Source: Endomychus coccineus
Lineage: Eukaryota; Arthropoda; Insecta; Coleoptera; Endomychidae
Assembly (NCBI GenBank): GCA_958510875.1
Contig: OY294067.1
Location: 138,291,726 to 138,355,725 of the forward strand
Length of the DNA: 64,000 bases
Reading direction: 5' to 3'
Position numbers and translations under genes: made by a program. The notes beneath the pieces were generated by a model. The model saw only the letters and a program-made list of their open reading frames with translations, had not been told where the DNA came from and did not search any database. Shown here piece by piece: positions 20,690 through 32,381 of this stretch; position 1 is the stretch's first letter; each line of letters starts with the position of its first letter.

Positions 20690-22185
20690 GATCACTTGAA
20701 AAAGGTGGAAATTTTCCATCCAGATTCTCTCTTCTTCAAATCAGTAACTGAATCCGACATAGAAATAACATTAAAATAACTAAAGAACAAAAGTCTACCG
20801 GCAATGATAACATTCCAATCTCAATTATAAAAATGAATGCTGACATTTCCAAAAGACCATTATCATACCTTGTTAACTTATCTCTAAGATCTGGGGTATT
20901 CCCAAACATTGAAAAAAAAACTGTAATCAATTCATTGTTCAAAAAAGGTGACAAAGAAGAACCAACAAACTACCGTCTCATATCACTGCTGCCATCTCCT
21001 TCTAAAATTTTCGAAAATGTTGTAGAAGAACAAACAATTAGCTTCCTAGATGAACACGACATTTTCACGAATTCGCAATATGGGTTTAGAAAAAATATGA
21101 ACACTTCAGATGCTACATACGATCTCATAAACAAACCCTACATCAAAACTAAAAATGAACAAATTTCACTAGTCACATTTTGCGATCTATCTTAAGCGTT
21201 TGACTGTGTTGATCACTCTATTTATCACAGAAATTGGAATTCTATGGCATACGAGGGATTGCGTACAACTAGTTCGAATCATTTCTATCTGAGCGCAAAA
21301 TCTTTATCCAAATAACACATAATTGTAATTCAAAAATAAAACAATATCACTCTAATAACGGTAATCTTCAATATGGTGTTTCCCACTGGGTCCACTATCA
21401 TTCTTGATATACATCAATGACTTAGTTGGTAATTATCCGTCTGTAGAATTCTGCCGATTTGCTGATGATACGAGTGTAATAGACTCAAGCGATAACATTG
21501 AAGATTTGTCGGTATCATCATCCCAACAACTTACAGGAATAATGCACTGGTTCTCCTCAAATAAGTTTGTATTAATACAGTAAGAACACATGATATAACC
21601 TTCCACCCAAATGATGATACAGACCTGATCAATATCGAAACACCTTATGGGGAAATACAAGGGACAACAAATGTGAAATTTCTCGGAACTAACATAGACG
21701 ACAAATTGGATTGAAAAGAACATATTTTAACATAAACAAGAAACTTTGCAGTGCTACATTCGCAATATTTACCATAAGAAGAATTTTTGGTATCGTCATT
21801 CCTTGTTAGCTTTCAAAAAAAACATGGACTAGAACATTTCACGAATATCCACAACTATGACACTCGCAACAAAAACGAGTATATACCACCCCAATTCAAT
21901 TATACAGTGAACAGAAGAGGTCCCTTATATAAGGCAATAAAAACATTCAATCACCTACCGTCCTCAATAACAAGAATAAATTCTATAAGCATTTTTGAAA
22001 TTGAGGTAAAAATTTTTTTCAAACCCACGTCTATACGATACCAGAGAATTAAACATTAATATTTATATTAACACAATATTATTTCTCTCAATTTGGATAC
22101 TTTCTAATATCAAACATTTATTATTATTGTCTTCAATATTCAAAATGTTCGTATAGTCATAGTCAAATAAAAGATTTGTGTCTTT
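20690..22185 (+). pseudogene. Non-LTR retrotransposon reverse transcriptase remnant (5' truncated)
   Basis: The conceptual reading follows a Jockey/CR1-like ORF2. FHPDSLFFKSVTESDIE starts at about 20713. Next come GNDNIPISIIK, GVFPNIEKKT, LFKKGD and NYRLISLLP, then QYGFRKNMNT. A premature TAA follows at 21193-21195, where CDLSKAFDCVDH would be expected. After frameshifts the catalytic FADD motif is at 21458-21469. The C-terminal NYDTRNKNEY...RGPLYKAIKTFNHLPSSI region is at about 21860-21970. A poly(A) signal AATAAA sits at 22166-22171. Stops and frameshifts show the copy is dead, and the 5' half of the element is missing, as is usual for incomplete target-primed reverse transcription. Confidence 0.85.
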
Positions 22186-22189
22186 CATA

Positions 22190-22870
22190 TGTAGATAGAT
22201 AGATACTTTATTGTTGTGAATTCATACAAATGAACATAAGCATAGTCAATAGTAATTAATGATTACTCAAGTAATGATATGAAATAGGCATATTACTCGA
22301 AGATGATACTGATGCATCAGATAAATAAAATTAAAAGAGTACAATATATATACTAAGTTGAACAAATCCACAGCTCTTGTGTAACATATTAAAATTAAAA
22401 ACATCAAGTGTATAAAAACATTTGTTCAGTACGTAGGATTTCAATGGACCTTTTGAAACAATTATAATTTGTATTTGAAGTCAATAATTTTGGTGGTGCA
22501 CTATAGACTTTTATTGCTCTGTAGTACGGCCCTTTCTCATGACTCATAATTCTGTGACATGGTGCACTTGAGGATGTATATCTAATTCCCAAATTATGTA
22601 TTTTAAGATCTTCATTTCTATTGAATATGTTTTCGCGAGTGAATAAAGCTAATCTGTTTATATATAAAGATGGTAGGGCCATGATGTAATAATCAATAAA
22701 TAGTGGTTTACAAGAAGTTTGTAGAGATACGTGTGCTATTGTATGTAAGATTCCCATTTGAGTTTTGTAAATTGGATGACGAACCTTAAAATATAATTCC
22801 GTAGCTGAGTAGAGAGTCAAGGTAGGCGTAGTAAATAGTGCGTAATTGAACAATCGAAATATAATTTTTT
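22190..22870 (-). pseudogene. Second non-LTR retrotransposon 3' end, tail-to-tail with the first
   Basis: On the minus strand, 22404-22853 reads as the C-terminal region of an ORF2 protein (IHNLGIRYTSSSAPCHRI, HEKGPYYRAIKVYSAPP), the same region as the HNYDTRNK...GPLYKAIK block of the neighbouring element but of a different family. The 3' end carries AATAAA (22212-22207 on the minus strand) and a tetranucleotide tail, (ATCT)n at 22191-22204. The element is 5' truncated and keeps only the last 150 or so codons. Confidence 0.75.
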
Positions 22871-23323
22871 ACATATCTAAGAAAATAGCACGCAGAATTC
22901 AATTTTTTTGTCAAGTAAGTAATATGACATTTTCAGTCTAGATTAGAGATTTCAAATTGTCCACTTCAGGAATAGTAAGATTAAGATGGAGTTAGAACGA
23001 AATACCCAAGTTGTATCGTCTGAATATTGATATGGAAAACATGACTCTAGATTAGCTGAGATGCATATTTTGGTTCATAATAAACATTCATCTTCATGTT
23101 ATTTTCAATAGATGTTACGCATACTCTTTTTGTTCTATTACTGTGGTACCTATGAGTTCAATAGATTACCAGTTGCACCTCCCTCTTATCCCATATTATA
23201 TACAATATTAGATGCTGTGGATAAATTCCTCATATAGTTATGTCCATTAAAGCTTTCATCGATATTTCGGGTAGATTGCTTGATGTATACTCTCTCTTTC
23301 AGAAAGGATGGAATATACATTTT
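22871..23323. other. Intergenic stretch, no gene supported
   Basis: No coding signal or repeat identified. Confidence 0.5.
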
Positions 23324-23979
23324 GTTGAGGTTCTCAAAATCTCACCGTTTTCGAGAAAAACTCGTTTAAATGAACATACGCGATTTCGGTAGTAAGTAAA
23401 TTTGTTAATGACTTTTTGTTATGTTCATTTAACCGCGTTTCTCCGGAAGTTCTCGCATTAAGGTATATCTTTGTTAACATTATTAGAAAGGATAGACAAT
23501 TTTACATCATTTTGGTTCAGAGCTCATTGGCATACCGACCTTGATAAGAGTGGAGGAACCTATTGAAAGTGTAATAATTTAAATCGATGTAATTTCTAAA
23601 CGACTCATTCGATTTTAGTAAACTTCAGTTTAAATAGGAGAAAAGGTACGTACTTTCAATTGTCATATCTATTGGTACACGATAGTTCCTAATAAAATTG
23701 CTAGATGGCGTAATTTGTAATGATAATGATTTTATTGATTTTATCCGAAAAACTTAAATCATACGGTATAGCCATGACATGATAATAGGAAATTACATCA
23801 AATTTGCAAAAAAAAACTGAAAACCGCAGATCGATATCTTTATTTGTTTCAAACTTCGAGAAAAACGCGTTCAAATGAACATACGCGGTTTCGGTAGTAA
23901 GTAAATTTGTTAATGAGTTTTTGTTATGTTCATTTAAACGAGTTGTTTTCGAAAATGGTGAAATTTTGAGACGCTCAAC
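23324..23979. mobile_element. Foldback-like element with nested hairpin modules
   Basis: Outer inverted ends at 23324-23378 and 23925-23979 (GTTGAGGTTCTCAAAATC against GTTGAGCGTCTCAAAATT when inverted). Just inside lies a module of about 100 bp present at both ends in direct orientation (CGATTTCGGTAGTAAGTAAA at 23390 and CGGTTTCGGTAGTAAGTAAA at 23886). Each module is itself an imperfect hairpin (TTTAAATGAACATA ... TATGTTCATTTAA). No coding region. Target duplication not identified. Confidence 0.55.
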
Positions 23980-24338
23980 AAGAGAACATTATTTGTTTGA
24001 AATAAAATTGTAAACCAGAATAATGTGCAAAGAAAACGAAAGGAATTATACTCAAATCAATTAAGGCTAAAAGAATTGCCGAAAAGTTGCACACCCAGCG
24101 CCATCTACAACATAATCTGAAAGTAGCTAAACCATCCTAATTAGCGTCCTCTGAAACCCCCGAGTACCAGATTTCAACGAAATATCTGCACAAGAGCTAC
24201 AGCATATTTCGTTTAAAAAAAAGTATACTCAGCCCTGTATCTCCGAAACAAGAAAAGATAGTTTTCATGAAGAATCTGATTATTTTTGTAAAATCTACCG
24301 TCCCCTCCATTTACGGGAGGTCTTTCTGAAACACCCTC
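23980..24338. other. Short stretch ending in another TIR-like terminus
   Basis: Contains CAGCGCCATCTACAACATA and ends TCTGAAACACCCTCTA, a phrase typical of a transposon terminus. It may be the edge of an older element into which the next one inserted. Not resolved. Confidence 0.35.
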
Positions 24339-24340
24339 TA

Positions 24341-26290
24341 TACAGGTTGTCCCACATAAGAACCTGCTCAGAGCAGGAGCATGTAGGGACCCCAAAATAT
24401 GATGATTTAACTCAACTTACTTCTATACTAAGTTACACTTCTGACCAGTTATAGGGTCTCAAAGTGGGACTTTAAATTTCGAAAAAAATTATTATCTCAA
24501 TTATACTTCAACTTAGAAAAACCAAATTTGGTACACGTCGTATGCGTTCCAAGAGTATTAATCGACAGTAATTAAAGTTCAGTTGAATCATGTTAAAGGG
24601 TTGATAAAGGATGGTGCACCCTTGAAAAAAGTAATACTCCATTTCATGGGAAATTTTGTTTCAAAACTTTTTTTACTAGTGTAATTTTTCAAAATAAACT
24701 TTGTCGTTTTCGAGAAAAACGCGAATAAATGAAATCATATATGTAGCTATGTTATTTAAAATCATCGAAATTTCGAAAGTTGGCTATGAAATTAAACGTC
24801 AAACTTGACAATCAGAAAACTAAGTAATTTATTTTAAATAATAGTTTGTTAAGTGTGTAAAAATGACCGGAAAATTTTCATTTAGTGAGCAAGTTGACGT
24901 GTTATTGATATAAGGTTTCTGGAAGAAAATTTCAGAAAAAGTGTTAAAGAGTATCGCAGATTCCCTGATCGTGTTATTCCTCATAGTGAAACCTTTTCCA
25001 AAGTTGAGCGACGGGCTCGAGAAACAGGCAAGTTTTTTAGCAACACTCAAGAACGTGCTACTGCAATAACAGGACAAGACGAAGAAATACTTTTGAATAG
25101 AATTAAAGATGACCCACATAGTGGCACAAGAATTCTATCTCGACAAACTGGTATATCAAAAACTTCTGTGCATTGAGTTATAAGACGTAATCTATTACAT
25201 CCATATCATATCCAAAAAGTGCAAAAATTGTTAGCGGAAGATATGATTGGACGAGTGAATTTCTGTCAATTTATTTTACATCAAGGAATTAGTTTTCAAA
25301 AGAAAATTCTTTTTACTGATGAAGCTTGTTATACCCGCAGGGATACAACAAATTTACATAAATATCATGATATTCTGACAAAAACCCTCATGTAGTAGCT
25401 CCTCGACATTTCCAACGAGAGTTTAAAATAAATGTTTGGATCGGTGTTATTGGTCGATATTTAATTGGTCCAGTTATTTAACCAAATCAACTGAATGGCG
25501 AATCTTATTTAAATTTTCTCCAAAACACTCTCCTGGATCTACTTGACGAGGTACCACTACAACTGAGACTGGAACATTGGTTCATGCATGATGGAGCACC
25601 GCCTCATTTTAGTAATATTTTTGGAGACTTTTTGAACGAACAGTATCCAAATAAATGGATTCCGAAAGGAAATAATTGATCCCAGATTTGGCCTTCCCGA
25701 TCACCAGACCTCAACAAATGTGATTTCTTTCTTTGGGGAACGTTGAAAGAATATGTGTACTGCTCGCCAGTTACGTCTCAAGGAGAATTGTGGAACCGCA
25801 TTATGGATAAATGTACACTCATTAGATCAATCAACAGTTATTGGATATAAAAAGCTTCCATTTCCAAAAAAGAATAACATTATGCCTAAGAAAAGCGGTG
25901 ATCATTTTGAACAATTCTTATAACATAAGTAAATTGTATTATGTTATTTCTAGTAATAAAGTTGTTTGTTTTTCCAATAAATTATTCTTATTGCGATTGA
26001 GTTACAAAATTCTGTCAAATTTCAAGGGTGCACCATCCCTTATCAATCCTTTAAAATGATCCAACTGAACTCTACTCTTGGAACGCATACAACGTGTATC
26101 AAATTTGGTTTTTCTAAGTTGAAGTATAATCGAGATATTAATTTTTTTCAAAATTTAAAGTCTTATTTTGAGGGTCTATAACTTCTCAGGGGTGCAATTT
26201 GGTATAGAGGTGCGTTGCGTTAAGTCATCATATTATGGGGTACCCTACATGCTCCTGCTCTGTGTCGGTCCTTATGAGGGACACCCTGTA
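24341..26290 (+). mobile_element. Tc1/mariner-like transposon with TIRs of roughly 280 bp (1950 bp)
   Basis: The left terminus TACAGGTTGTCCCACATAAG and the right terminus, inverted, TACAGGGTGTCCCTCATAAG match. The pairing continues to about 24627 and back to about 26019 (GGATGGTGCACCCTTGAAA in both), giving TIRs of 287 and 272 bp. The element is flanked by TA at 24339-24340 and 26291-26292, the target duplication of the IS630/Tc1/mariner superfamily. A decayed transposase lies between the TIRs. Confidence 0.88.
24863..25836 (+). pseudogene. Tc1/mariner-like transposase (nonsense-mutated)
   Basis: Transposase cuts and re-inserts the element by DDE/D chemistry. The reading starts MTGKFSFSEQVDVLLI and hits a TAA. 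It then continues in frame through RRFPDRVIPHSETFSKVERR and a helix-turn-helix region (LSRQTGISKTSVH). The first catalytic D is in FTDEACYTR (25318-25320), the second in MHDGAPPHF (25590-25592) and the third in LNKCDFFLWG (25722-25724). The last two are 43 residues apart in this copy, near the DD41D group. In-frame stops occur after DVLLI, after SVH, after GPVI and in the KGNN region, so it is dead; the KGNN stop is within a 2-residue excess that may be an insertion. The frame is otherwise mostly continuous, which suggests a moderately old insertion. Confidence 0.82.
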
Positions 26291-26292
26291 TA

Positions 26293-26619
26293 ATGTTCCC
26301 TCTCAAATTTCTCGTTACTGGTTTGTATTGTGGTAGAAGTGGAGTTATAAAATTTATAAACCGTATTCCTAGTTATAGAATTGACCAAATCAATATGATA
26401 ACCATTATATACTGAAGTTTCTCTTGTTTTATCAATCGATATAGCTCTTAGTTCAGGAGAACTTATGGTGACTATTTATCAAATTTATAATAACGTTCTT
26501 TCTATATTTTTTGAGTATATGAGAATTGAAATTCGTAAGTCTTCCTGGCCAAGTATGTTTGGTGTACTATGTAGTTAGGATATTGTCATCATTTATATTT
26601 GTACTAAAGTTGAATCGAA
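26293..26619. other. Intergenic stretch, no gene supported
   Basis: Nothing recognisable. Confidence 0.5.
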
Positions 26620-26830
26620 CATTAACATTTTCCCTTAATACTCTTTCACACACTACTGATCCAATGTTTTCTGCAGTTTAAATTAAATATTGATACACAA
26701 ATCGTCTGCAGATGCATTTCATTCATCATAGTCATCTAATCTTTTCTGAATTACATGGGAACACTAATTGATATAACTGTTTTTGATAAAGATAGAAATA
26801 AGGAAGCGAAAACTTCACGGCCCGACCGTG
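26620..26830 (+). repeat. Dispersed repeat family A, copy 4
   Basis: Direct relative of 8110-8300: CTCTTTCACACACTACTGAT, TCCAATGTTTTCTGCAGTTT, ACATGGGAACAC. It then reads TTTTGATAAAGATAGAAATA followed by GAAGCGAAAAC, in the position of the hammerhead-like remnant. Confidence 0.5.
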
Positions 26831-29800
26831 CAGAAACTATTGTTTGTGTCCGGTCCAACTACAGAATATGTATTTGAAATATAAATACACTTATTGTTAG
26901 TTGCATTTTTCCTTATCGCAGAATAAACGTGCCAGATATAAGACCCCGCATTCATAAAATTATCAGCGATACCAATGTTTCATTCTAATATGTTTCTGGA
27001 ATCCATAATATATTTTATTTTGTGGAAGCACTGTCGGATTCTGTTACTATCAAACGTAGAGTGCTATGCACATGTATAAAATGTTAACAATGAACGTACA
27101 AGACTTGGGAGATTGATTCGTTGTGAATGCTGATTACCTTTGCCTTCTTTTTGTGACTATACCAACAGCGAAAAGTATAAAATTCCTCGAAAATTAGCTG
27201 TTGAAACGAATGATCTGCATGTTTGGAACATACGATATTAAATGTTGCAGTTGCACATAATTTTTCTGGGAAAACATTTTACATTGAAAAACGATGTATT
27301 TCTACTTAGATCTTCTCGAGTATTCTGTTACATTGTATTTTGAGATAAAATTTATTTCTGTTAAGATCTTTTTGAGTATTCTGTTGAAAATATTATTAAA
27401 ATCCGAAATATCTTCATTAGTTTCAATTCAAAAGTTTTCAAGCTAATCTAGTTGCTCGGGGAAAGGCGTTATACGATCGTAATCCTCCTAACATACGACT
27501 AATACTGTGCTGATGAAACTCATCTTGAAGTCCACAATATTGATTTCACGACATTATAGAACATGAACAGTTGAAACCGATATAGACATATAAATGTCAT
27601 TTAATTCATATGAATAAGTGATATCGTACTCACTGAAATTACACTGTAGTAGGAAACTTGACAATATCTTGAAAGAATATCAGTAACATCGAACGGCCAC
27701 TAAAAGTTTACACCTCTGCATGAGCTTTAATATCTGACTGTTCACCTTATCTACGATTTATTGAAGTGGTGTGGTTTGCAATCTTACGTCAGCTCAATGT
27801 AAATATAATTCTCATTGAATTCGTATTGGTTTCCTGGAAGTTCGTATCGAATATTTGTATTCTATCATTCTTCATATCATCTATTGCAGACCAGGTGATA
27901 GATCTGACGTATCGTTTCAGCTCACAAACGGATCTACAATAAAACGAATTACAGAATGACCCACCCAGGAAACCATTGTTGCTCATATGATGATAACCTT
28001 TAACCGATGTTCATCAGTTAACGGATTCGATGATTCACAATTCAAGTCGAATTATGAATTAAAATCCAAAATTGATCAGACATAGAACGATTACAGAGTA
28101 AAGATCTATTATGAAGTAACATATTTCCATTCTTGAATTATCCAGCATTCATAACTTTGTTCGGAAACAACAATGTTTAGGCTAAAATGTATGAAGATAG
28201 AAGAAGACGTGCTTGATTGTTGTTCTATGAAATAGGAACTACGAAATTCATTAGCATTATTACATGCTTTGGCAAACTGAAAAAGACAATAATATTTTGA
28301 ATGTAGGTCAGACTTGTCTTCATTCAGAAGTTTCAATATACAATACGGTTCATGCATGCAAATTGTTGTTCACAATTTACGAGAGTTGATTGAGAGTCAC
28401 TCACGCTTCAGTGATATGTGATCATCGTGAATCCTTTCAGATAAGTATTGATGTATACATTTTTTTTCGATATTCAAGTTATGTCGAAATATTATTTAAC
28501 ATAATACGTTGAACTATTTCCCGATTCGAAGGTCGGTGGATTGCATCTGTGTTACTATCAGATATAGTTTGAAAAATAAAAACAAAAATTATGCAAAATT
28601 TCGTCCAATAAACCATAAAAATTGAATTTTTTTGCTTCATTACTAATTTCACATTTTAAATAATCATTTAACTCTTTCAAATTCGAGAAGATCAAATAAT
28701 TTAGTTTCGAATACTAATTTCAATTCAATTTTTTTTTATATTTAAATTAATATTATCAGAAAAAATTATATAGCATTATTTGTTTAACGGCACAAATTTT
28801 GTTAATACTTTCTATATTATTGAATTTTATTTTATTTAATTCAAAATTGAGTACTGCGATTTTAATAATATTTTTTTTTATTTTATTTAACTCCTACAAA
28901 AATGTACATGTAAATTAAATATGAATATAATGGGATATAAATACAGTATGAAAATGTGCGCCATAAATCTGATATCGTACATTCTAGAGTTCAAATTGAG
29001 TAGTGCCTAGTCAATTCGAAAATGGTGTTCCATATAATTTCAAGTTTATATGGTTTTGCACATTCTTCATCGAGTGTACCTATGCGTACTAAATTATTTA
29101 CGAAAATATCCGAAATATCGGCCTCTGAAATGTGGCTGAACTATTCGTGACATAACAATTGATACGAAGGAAGGAACCAATTTCAAACCTTATCAAATGT
29201 AGAGTTACTTGAACAAATGGAACATAATGTACGGTTTCTTGGAATCACATCATTATACACATCGTAGCACTCGTCGACTGACTAACTACATTGTAGTCTG
29301 AACGATTTGAAATGGCCTAATTGTACTCAATTATATCTCGCCTGGAATGTTGTATCATCATCTAAGACACTATACTAAACATTCATATCGTCACATATTT
29401 GTCTCATTATAATTATACGATATAAAACAATTTGACACTTTCTTCGAACATGTGATTGTTCTTTTCGAACATGTGTTCATCAATAATTGATTATTCTTCA
29501 ACTAAACAAACTCCATGCCATAAAACTAGCAATATTGTTATCGATAGATGAATAGTAAAATTTGGCTACAAAACGATTATTTTTCTCTGGTTCTATTTTA
29601 TGGTCGATATTTATGCTTTTGGTGCGCTGAAAACGATGATGGAATTTTTGTAAACCCGTATCATCAGTAGATATGGCCATTTGTATGTCCATAAATTCTA
29701 TTTGTACGGTTTTCCCCGAATGTATCGGAAAATATGCAAAAAAAAAAGTTGCGGCGAATATCAAAATGCGTCATTCAAAAGTTCGAGGCCAGAGATAGTG

Positions 29801-30344
29801 CACATTTTGTGGTTTTTTCGAAAAAAAGTTTATTATTTATCGTCGAATGTTTACTTCTCACATATGTTGTTTCCAAGAAAACTAGAATTTTTGGAATACT
29901 TTTAGCTGGATTTTAGTTTTTTGCGCTATCGCAATTGTTGGCGGCAAAACTGAGCCAGTATTCCACATAATGTGAAAGTTCGTTTCTCATAAAATTGATT
30001 CACTAGGGAGCTTCTTGAACAGAATGCCTTCCCTCCTTGAATGAATATATTTGCTTTCTTCGTCTGAGGAGACCGAGAGGTTGAAGCTACCATTAGAAAT
30101 TATTATAAGCACAGTGCCACATTATTTTCTCATTTTCTCTCAAATTATCACAATTGATGTAAATACAAAGACTGAAATATTTCAATCGAACAACTGTCAC
30201 CAGAGAATTGTAGCTTCAGCGGTATAATTCGAATTGTTGAATATCTCTGATTCCATAAATAAATTCTAAAATAACCATCTACTGAGGCTTATTTCTTTTA
30301 TTTGATGATTTGGATTTTTCTGAAGCTTGGTGAGTAGATTCATA
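26831..30344. other. Long intergenic or intronic stretch, no gene supported
   Basis: AT-rich, with T- and A-rich tracts around 28560-28900. Open frames up to 88 codons occur but show no recognisable motif. Confidence 0.45.
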
Positions 30345-30719
30345 TGGTGTTCAGGATGATATGTGGGAAGTACGAAACCGCGCTCTTTGTTTGACATTGA
30401 GTTATTAGCCAAAAACAGTTTGAGTTTAGAAAACAAAGGAACGTGTCGAAATTGAAACAAAACAGTATTTTTGAGTTTTAGACAACAACGTTTCCTCGAG
30501 AAATGCATCCGTTTTGAGTTACAGTCGCTTCAAATAAGAGATGTAAAATATAAAACAGCTCAATATTGAAAAAATGGAACTTGGAAGTTTTCATAACAAA
30601 ATGAGTATTTATGTCGCTGCATGTTTTTTTCCAAAAATAAATATTTTCAGAGTTTTTGGCCAATAACTCGGCGTCAAAGAGCGTGGTTTCCTACTTCCCA
30701 TATATTACCCTGGACACCG
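30345..30719. mobile_element. Non-autonomous TIR element (375 bp)
   Basis: TIRs of about 70 bp. The left reads GGTGTTCAGGATGATATGTG; the right, inverted, GGTGTCCAGGGTAATATATG. Both continue through GGGAAGTA, GAAACC and CGCTCTTTG to TTATTGGCCAAAAAC-like sequence. TA flanks at 30343-30344 and 30720-30721. No coding capacity. Confidence 0.75.
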
Positions 30720-30721
30720 TA

Positions 30722-31409
30722 TTAACCTATTCCCCAAGTTTCATCATGTTCTGAATCCATCGAGAGGATTGGTAGTGAAAATGATTCAGTTACTGGTCTA
30801 TAAGTTGAAACTTGAACTGTTTCATTTTGTTGGAACTGTGATTTCTCAAATAAAATTAATTTACTTTCAAGGATATTGTAACAGCTCACCGTTTGAATAA
30901 CAACATCAGCTTTAACTGCTGTAATTATTTTGAAACTACAAAGTAATCTGTTCTCAAAAATAATATTATCACTTTATCAAGTGAATAATTTTCCCCAAAA
31001 ATAATTGCATGTAACCTAACGACAGAGATTGAATAATAATTTCCTGTTGATGTTATCTAGATAATTCGAATATATGAATGTTATGAAACGTTTTCCAATT
31101 TATTCCATCAATGCAATTATTATTATACACGAATCGCAACGAGTATATTGGATATTGTATTGTATTTTGTAAACCCCAAACAAATTGATTCAGGGAAAGA
31201 GGAAGGTATATTAGTGAATCAGACAACTTGTTGATTCGAACTAATCATATTTGTCTATCAAGCTGCCCGTCAGGGTGTCTATCATGTCGTCAAGTACTTA
31301 TATCTGTCTGTAATTGGAGTCAATCTTACGACAAATTAGGGCGATGTTAAAATATTTTGGTTCCAATAAATCCAAAATGTCTGAGAGAATCGATGTGACA
31401 AAGAATATT
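30722..31409. other. Intergenic stretch, no gene supported
   Basis: Nothing recognisable. Confidence 0.5.
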
Positions 31410-31411
31410 TA

Positions 31412-32379
31412 CCGGGATATCAAAAATTATCTTGGTCAACGGCGGTTGTGGAATCTAAAACGTGTGTCTTACTTTACGTTTGAAATAATTATGTCATAAT
31501 TAATTTGAAGTTTCTAAAAGTGCGAAATTTCGCAATTTCATACGAATATTTTGTAACACTCAGAAGTCTTTAGCGCTTTGGACTCCGGGGTTTTCACATG
31601 GTCTATTGAAATGAGAAGGTCCGAATTATCTAAAAACATAATTGCATGAACGCCAGACGTACTATACAATTAGCTACGAACGAAATCATTTTGATATATG
31701 CTTCGAGGAGCTCACTGCACGTAAGTTAGAGTTCATACATTTTACCTCGGTCTTGTTAATTTGGGGCCGTTTCTTGCCCCGTGCGACCGGCGCCAGTTGT
31801 AATGAAGTGTTGTTGGCTATGGGCCGCTAGCTTTTACCCGCTTCGTGCATATTTTATTCGCGAGAAAATTCCCTTCGTACGTCGCACGTTAGACGCTCGT
31901 AGCTGAGATCTGAGAATAGCTCAAACTGTTTTAATTAAATTTTCCTATTTAATGGATATTTATCGAAAAAAGAAGGGCCGTCGGGCAGGGTCCGATACTA
32001 AATCTAACTACATGAAGCGAAAACGGCACGCGAAAATTCGTCGTAAAGCCATATTAGGTACAACCAGTTTGCGCTTTTCTAACTCGCGTGCTACGGGCTT
32101 CTCACGTGAACGTCATTCGATTTACAGAAAATTAACTATTTCAAAACAGTTTTTGACCCGGATTGTGGCTATCACGACCTCTGAAAAGGTTCAAAGCTCA
32201 CATAATCATTTCATAATTTGTAGTTCATTATTGTTTTACAACTGAAATAAATAGGTATGAAATTTGTAGGTTATTGATGATGTCAGTGTGACAGTGACAT
32301 AATTATTTCAAACGTGAAGTTAGACACACGTCTTAGATTCCACAACTACCCTCGACCAAGATAATTTTTGATATCCCGG
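31412..32379. mobile_element. TIR element (968 bp) carrying a basic open reading frame
   Basis: The termini CCGGGATATCAAAAATTATC are identical in inverted orientation. Similarity continues for about 90 bp (CTTGGTC...TTGTGGAATCTAA...ACGTTTGAAATAATTATGTCA). TA flanks both ends (31410-31411 and 32380-32381). Unlike the other small TIR elements, the interior is GC-richer and holds an intact 97-codon frame and an AATAAA downstream. The superfamily is not assigned; the TA flank alone does not decide it. Confidence 0.75.
31952..32245 (+). CDS. Unknown Lys/Arg-rich small protein inside a TIR element
   Basis: A 97-residue intact frame. The N-terminal third is strongly basic (MDIYRKKKGRRAGSD, then YMKRKRHAKIRRK), like a nuclear localisation or nucleic-acid-binding segment. 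The middle is Ser/Arg-rich and the C-terminus is AT-rich and probably not conserved. An AATAAA follows within a few bases of the stop. It may be the N-terminal exon of a transposase, a captured host fragment, or chance. I do not recognise the family. A weak donor (GCACGTAAGT) lies about 240 bp upstream within the same element. Confidence 0.4.
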   Translation: MDIYRKKKGRRAGSDTKSNYMKRKRHAKIRRKAILGTTSLRFSNSRATGFSRERHSIYRKLTISKQFLTRIVAITTSEKVQSSHNHFIICSSLLFYN

Positions 32380-32381
32380 TA

